The position numbers and the translations under genes are program-made. A stretch of DNA of 20,858 bases, from contig JAZRZO010000082.1 in the NCBI GenBank assembly GCA_045601405.1, positions 1 through 20,858 of the forward strand, in the 5' to 3' direction. The first letter of the stretch is position 1. Each line of letters opens with the position of its first letter. The notes under the pieces were generated by a model that was not told where the DNA came from, made no database searches, and saw nothing but the letters and a program-made list of their open reading frames with translations. The stretch is from RGIG5612 sp045601405 (GTDB taxonomy: Bacteria; Bacillota; Clostridia; Lachnospirales; Lachnospiraceae). Positions 20,797 through 20,858 of the stretch are shown here, piece after piece.

Positions 20797-20858
20797 GGCC
20801 GGCAACATCCAAAAAATGATCTCTATGATCATTTTTTTCTGATGCCTAAGTGCTTTCC
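20797..20858 (+). repeat. 62-bp terminal repeat, right copy, with terminator-like hairpin
   Basis: This copy matches positions 1-62 at 56 of 62 bases, in the same orientation. The hairpin arms are TGATC and GATCA, against TGCTC and GAGCA in the left copy, so the stem is kept by a compensatory change. The window ends within the element. The 47 bp before it (20750-20796) show nothing recognisable. Confidence 0.75.

Noticed and set aside
20468..20812. A 114-residue open frame on the minus strand starting at a TTG
   Set aside because: It runs through the palindromic array, and its period (98-99 bp) is not a multiple of three, so successive repeats are read in different frames. No ribosome binding site is seen. 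It is a shadow of the repeats.

Overview
The window reads as a chromosomal fragment from a low-to-middle GC, Gram-positive Clostridia genome, most likely Lachnospiraceae or a close relative. The evidence is the EF-Tu, EF-G and S12 sequence style (S12 carries the Firmicutes insertion), near-consensus AAGGAGG ribosome binding sites, sigma-A type promoters, a T-box riboswitch, and an aro operon with an AroE-AroK fusion and a chorismate mutase-prephenate dehydratase. The genus cannot be fixed from the sequence alone.

Layout. Positions 1-370 hold repeats and the tuf terminator. Positions 371-5805 (minus strand) hold translation genes transcribed rplM-rpsI and then rpsL-rpsG-fusA-tuf, with separate promoters before rplM, rpsL and tuf. 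Positions 5806-6236 are a divergent control region containing a long palindromic repeat. Positions 6237-10509 (plus strand) are carA-carB, ending in a bidirectional terminator. Positions 10602-13020 (minus) are a DUF362 protein and a TrpB2-type tryptophan synthase beta chain; trpB has its own promoter and a Trp (UGG) T-box leader. Positions 13424-20214 (minus) are the aromatic operon, transcribed pheA-aroB-aroC-aroEK-aroA-aroF. Positions 20215-20858 hold the pheA promoter, a possible 26-codon ORF, a tandem array of palindromic repeats and a terminal repeat.

The genes fit together as follows. The aro operon encodes every common-pathway step from DAHP to chorismate except 3-dehydroquinate dehydratase (aroD/aroQ), plus the chorismate-to-phenylpyruvate branch. 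Just downstream, tRNA-Trp charging gates trpB. No terminator separates aroF from the trpB leader, so the T-box may also control aro transcripts that read through. CarAB supplies carbamoyl phosphate for pyrimidines and arginine; carA appears to be translated from a leaderless or nearly leaderless mRNA.

The least explained material is a family of about 80-bp long palindromes sharing an invariant TAACCCGGC loop, seen at 177-256, 6071-6152, 17030-17097 and in an array at 20420-20749. All copies have the same orientation and lie between genes. The inner stem changes sequence on both arms together, which supports selection on the folded form. A second element of 62 bp occurs at both extreme ends of the window and also shows a compensatory stem change. 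Protein-coding content otherwise looks like ordinary core metabolism and translation.
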